Below are positions 60,350-64,000 of a DNA stretch of 64,000 nucleotides, piece by piece (position 1 is the stretch's first letter; each line of letters begins with the position of its first letter). Under the pieces are notes generated by a model. That model saw nothing but the letters and a program-made list of their open reading frames with translations, did not search any database and was not told where the DNA came from. The DNA comes from Lateolabrax maculatus (taxonomy: Eukaryota; Chordata; Actinopteri; Acropomatiformes; Lateolabracidae). Where the stretch lies: positions 16,131,501 through 16,195,500 of the forward strand of contig CM062210.1 of assembly GCA_031216445.1 (NCBI GenBank), in the 5' to 3' direction. A program made the translations under genes and the position numbers.

Positions 60350-61159
60350 GTAAAGATGCCCGATCTGATCAGGCTGAATTCTGCTGCCGGGGGGAAATGA
60401 TGCACAGCTACATTTGGGTTTTGTTTTGTTCAGTGGTGTCAGGCAGGTACAGTGCAGAAACTCCCCCGACCTGACCTCCCTGATGGCAGATTACATATAG
60501 TTCATGAAAGTTAAAAATACCTCTCTAAAGCTCTGTTGTGGGCAAACCACGTATTTCCTGGCACTATGTTTGTTGTACACCTCATGCAGACATTATGAGT
60601 TGTATGCTTTTGACCTGACAACAGAGCGGGGACAAGGACACAAGTGTAAAAAAAGAAAATCAAATGTCAGCAGAGCTTAGTTCTGATCAAACATCCTGTT
60701 TCAACTGATAGCACCCTGGACGTGCGAGCCGCTTGGGAACTGGCTGTAATTGAAAATGAGCAAAATAAAATCAAACAAACTCTGGTGCTCTAATGCATGT
60801 CTGATTAAAAAATAAATAAATGGGTTTCATCGCTAAACCTGCTTTTAAATAGCTCATAATTGCACACTCACACATGCATGTTTGGATATCTGTCACATAT
60901 TCACACACACCATCGTCAATATGAACACATGTGAAAATGAGTAAACAGAAGCTTATCATTTTCCAAAAGATCCTAAAGGCCTTGAAGCTCAGCTGTATCC
61001 CATTTTGAAGACAGAGATTAATTGCCTCTTTTCCGCCCCGACAGTAATCCTTGAAACTGCCTCTGCTTGGTGCAACAGCATCTCAGCCAGCCTCCACTCC
61101 TCTAGCACACACACCAAGGATGCCACCACATGAAGTCAAACAGACCCTCCCCTACCACC

Positions 61160-61160
<1 letters not shown>

Positions 61161-61208
<48 letters not shown>
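61161..61208. repeat. (CA)n microsatellite
   Basis: About 23 pure units. Confidence 0.95.
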
Positions 61209-61210
<2 letters not shown>

Positions 61211-61539
61211 TTTTACTACATCACTAATATCCAGCCCATTAGCACTTTAAAGCCAACATCCAGAATTACTTTAAGTCTTGCCAGCGTTTGAAGTCACGGA
61301 AAGTAACAATGACGCTTTGCTCATGTTGCTCGGCTAGGCAAGGAGTTGAGTGTGTTAATCTCACAATGCAGGGAGAATTGGTAGCTTGGGTACGGCGAGT
61401 CTTAGCACTTGTGGATTGCTCCATCTCCAACCCTAATACCTCACGGAATAAAATAGAGACCAGAAAGGCTATATTTGTTGTTTCCCTGTGATATTTGCAG
61501 GTCTTAAAAATCAAACCAGCACGCCATGGTTTTAATTAA

Positions 61540-61820
61540 TTTCCCTGTCTTTGTTCACAAGACCAAGTGTGTGCAGAATGGCAGCATATGGTGTGCTCTG
61601 TTTTGCAAATCCTCAAGAATCCAGACCAGCGTGGGATTTATGAATGTAACAGATGAGGTTTTGATGATTATGAGGTTGCTGATGGTCGTCAACACTGGAA
61701 AGGTTGTGCCTTCGACTCTGCGGCGCAGCATATGCTGCCCATGGATATCGAGAGGTCATCCAGATCTTCTGCCAGCGCCAGCCATTTCATTACACCAACA
61801 GATGGCTGCAGGGATTTTAT
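61540..61820. promoter_or_regulatory. Conserved-element-like block in the downstream region
   Basis: Complex non-repetitive sequence open in more than one frame (a 120-codon frame starts at 61526), with no recognised protein. It may be regulatory or an unrecognised exon. Confidence 0.17.
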
Positions 61821-62129
61821 CATTAAAATCTCCTTCTGCTGAATCTTTTTCATATTCTAAAAGTAAGCAATACATACCCATGACATAGCCTTGTCATGGG
61901 TGACATTAACCACGTTGTCACTTTTGAATTTCCACTATCATGGAAATAAGAAGTAGTCGATTGATATTATTGAGTTGTTGACCAAATCAGCATCTAGCTT
62001 GTGGTTTGCACATGAAACATAATGTGTCTCAAGATTAATGAGGATTAGGGTTACAGGATGTTTTTTCACTGCATTTGCCAGAGATGAATCAAAGGCTGAC
62101 TGGAAAACACTCAAAGCTTTTACAAACTG

Positions 62130-62460
62130 AATCCTCGCTTGGCAATTAACTCTGTGTGCGCTGAGGACACGGCAGATTTTGATATAGGACTGAAATTACG
62201 ACACTCGGTACGTGTCTGCTCTGAAATCAACCGGGTGATTTTCCTACCACCACGGCTCCATGTCACCGCTGCATTGGCACTGATTACAAGGCCCCATTGA
62301 CCAGCGGTGCATGCGTTTCTGTCCTCCAATGATGGCGCCGCATGAAAAGGGTGTAATCAATCTTTGATCCAATCAGAGGTCGGTGTCTGGATGACTGACA
62401 GAGAGGTCTCTGTGGGGCTCTTATGAGGCCAGAGTTAAAGGGTTCCCAGGGGATCAGAGG
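62130..62460. promoter_or_regulatory. Conserved-element-like block with TCF/LEF-type site
   Basis: ATCTTTGATCC (62360-62370) fits the TCF/LEF core. GATTACAAGG and CCAATGATGGCGCC are nearby. GC-balanced and non-repetitive. Confidence 0.2.
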
Positions 62461-62469
62461 CCATGACAA

Positions 62470-64000
62470 AGAGATGCTCTGAACAGCGGTGACTCACTGA
62501 AATGAATTTAGTGAGCACTGCTGAGCATCTATCTCCCCTTTTCTGTCCATCACTGCTTTATGTCAATGGGGCCCATTCATTAACCCCAAAAGAGGTGTTA
62601 TGTTAAATGATACATTTTAATTTTAATGCATGAAATTAGCAGTTATATAGGATACTTTTTAAAAATGTGTTTTTAATTCAAACTCTCTTTTTAAATACTT
62701 AAGAAAGTACATAATAAACACATGAGACCATATGTGAGAGTTACTATTGCTCAGATTTCTCATAAATCCTGTTACCTTCTGCTGCAAAGATGTTGCTACT
62801 TCTGTTTTCACTTTAACCATGTTTGCCATATTTTGTGCAACCTGTGCAGCTTTCTAAATGTAACCTTAACATTAAGGGCATACAGTGAAATATACAGCAA
62901 AGAGACCAGGGTGGGAAATTTACTTTTACTTACTGAACATCTACCAGCTAATTTTCCACTGTGAAAGAGACCAATGAGGCTGCAAGTAATTTATTCCTGT
63001 TAAAAAATGCTACAAAAGGCACCTTTACATATATACCAAAAAACATGGCAACTAAGTAAATAGGTTCTTAAGTGTGTTTGCATTCACCTGAATTTTTAAA
63101 AGTATTTGTTTGCAAAGTCTAAGACCTTCAACTGCTTTGAATGAATGTAACTGTGTTCCCTCATAACAGAACGGCATTCATTCTTTGCAGATAGCTCAGC
63201 ACTGGTGCTACTGGCACACAGCACGAGACCAGGAATCAGCTTGGAAAAAAGAAAGAAAAAAGCCTGCATGAAAGGGATGAAGCACATTTCTTCTGATTCC
63301 TTCTTAATGGTATAAACATTGAAATCAATGATAATGTGTATCCTTGGAAGCAAAGTGTCTCTTAGTGCTTCAGACAGGGACAGATAATGACAGTGTTTAC
63401 ATCTTAAGAGAGTTACTTTCCCTAACTATGCTGTTTGAAATCAATCCTTTCTTGGACCAGATTTTTCTTATTTAGAACACAATTGTATCCAATCTCTTGC
63501 TGAAGATAATGTTATTTTCACCATTCTTATTTCTGATGGAGCCATATGAATAAAGTGGTTTCTGGTTTGAAAAGTCAACTCCTCCAAGTGAACAGTAGAT
63601 GGTGGTAGTAAACATTTTACATGTAGCTGGGACAGGGACAGCACACTGTCAGACAGGATACATCTCTCAAACTGTACATTTGATTGTTGATTGTTCTTTG
63701 TTTTATTTTGGAAATTGTACATCTTTATTTATTATTCAAATGAAAAATGTACAATCATGCATTAACCATATGATACTGATGTTACACATCTGCATAATGT
63801 TTCAATTTCTACATATATTAGAAGGTTACCTTTATTTACCCCTATGGTACCATTTTCCAGGGATTAAAAGACAAGTGTCATTACTTTCCCGTACTCAGAA
63901 TAACAATCAGGCATGAAGGCTATGCAGTGTTCGACAAAACGCGGGAAGGGATAGACGGAGCTGCTAAATCCCAAGTTAAGCTCATCACCTCCTCTTCTCT
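62470..64000. other. Gene-free end of window
   Basis: AT-rich, non-repetitive by eye. Frames up to 105 codons overlap on both strands and match nothing known. Confidence 0.5.

Noticed and set aside
1..64000. tRNA, rRNA, CRISPR, insertion sequence or operon features
   Set aside because: No intact tRNA fold, rRNA-like block, regularly spaced repeat array or tight gene series was seen; the window is vertebrate non-coding DNA in character.

Overview
The window looks like vertebrate nuclear DNA, most probably from a teleost and probably a percomorph. I base this on the absence of dense or operon-like coding sequence, on the many long (CA)n/(TG)n microsatellites, and on several diverged copies of interspersed repeats that I recognise from fish genomes. 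That recognition is from memory; no database was searched. No protein family could be identified in any translated frame, so the window is best read as intergenic and/or long-intron DNA. Nearly all open frames are short and overlap one another on both strands or lie in simple repeats, as expected by chance.

Layout. (1) 1 to about 51.2 kb is gene-poor. It is AT-leaning DNA with microsatellites, clustered most densely at 18.2-22.1 kb. Diverged transposon-like repeats lie at about 0.8-1.65, 12.1-12.5, 14.6, 18.8-19.2, 27.2, 30.4, 32.0-33.0, 35.8, 41.2-42.1 and 44.5-44.8 kb. Scattered through it are compact, more GC-balanced blocks rich in homeodomain-type TAAT cores that resemble vertebrate conserved non-coding regulatory elements. 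(2) 51.23-52.1 kb is a strong CpG-island-like segment with a G-run cluster and long pyrimidine tracts. It is the best promoter/first-exon candidate in the window, probably transcribed left to right. (3) 52.1-64 kb has the character of a first large intron. It contains two short acceptor-to-donor candidate exons (54582-54703 and 60289-60349) that are open in one compatible frame, a (CG/CA) alternating array, a tRNA-like SINE-type fragment, a 53-bp near-perfect palindrome and a composite transposon-like block at 58.8-59.8 kb.

Working interpretation (inference): the window holds the upstream regulatory desert, the promoter and the first intron of one plus-strand gene whose main coding exons lie beyond position 64000. 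The gene cannot be named from this sequence. No prokaryotic features (CRISPR, insertion sequences, operons), no credible functional tRNA or rRNA genes and no intact autonomous transposon were found.
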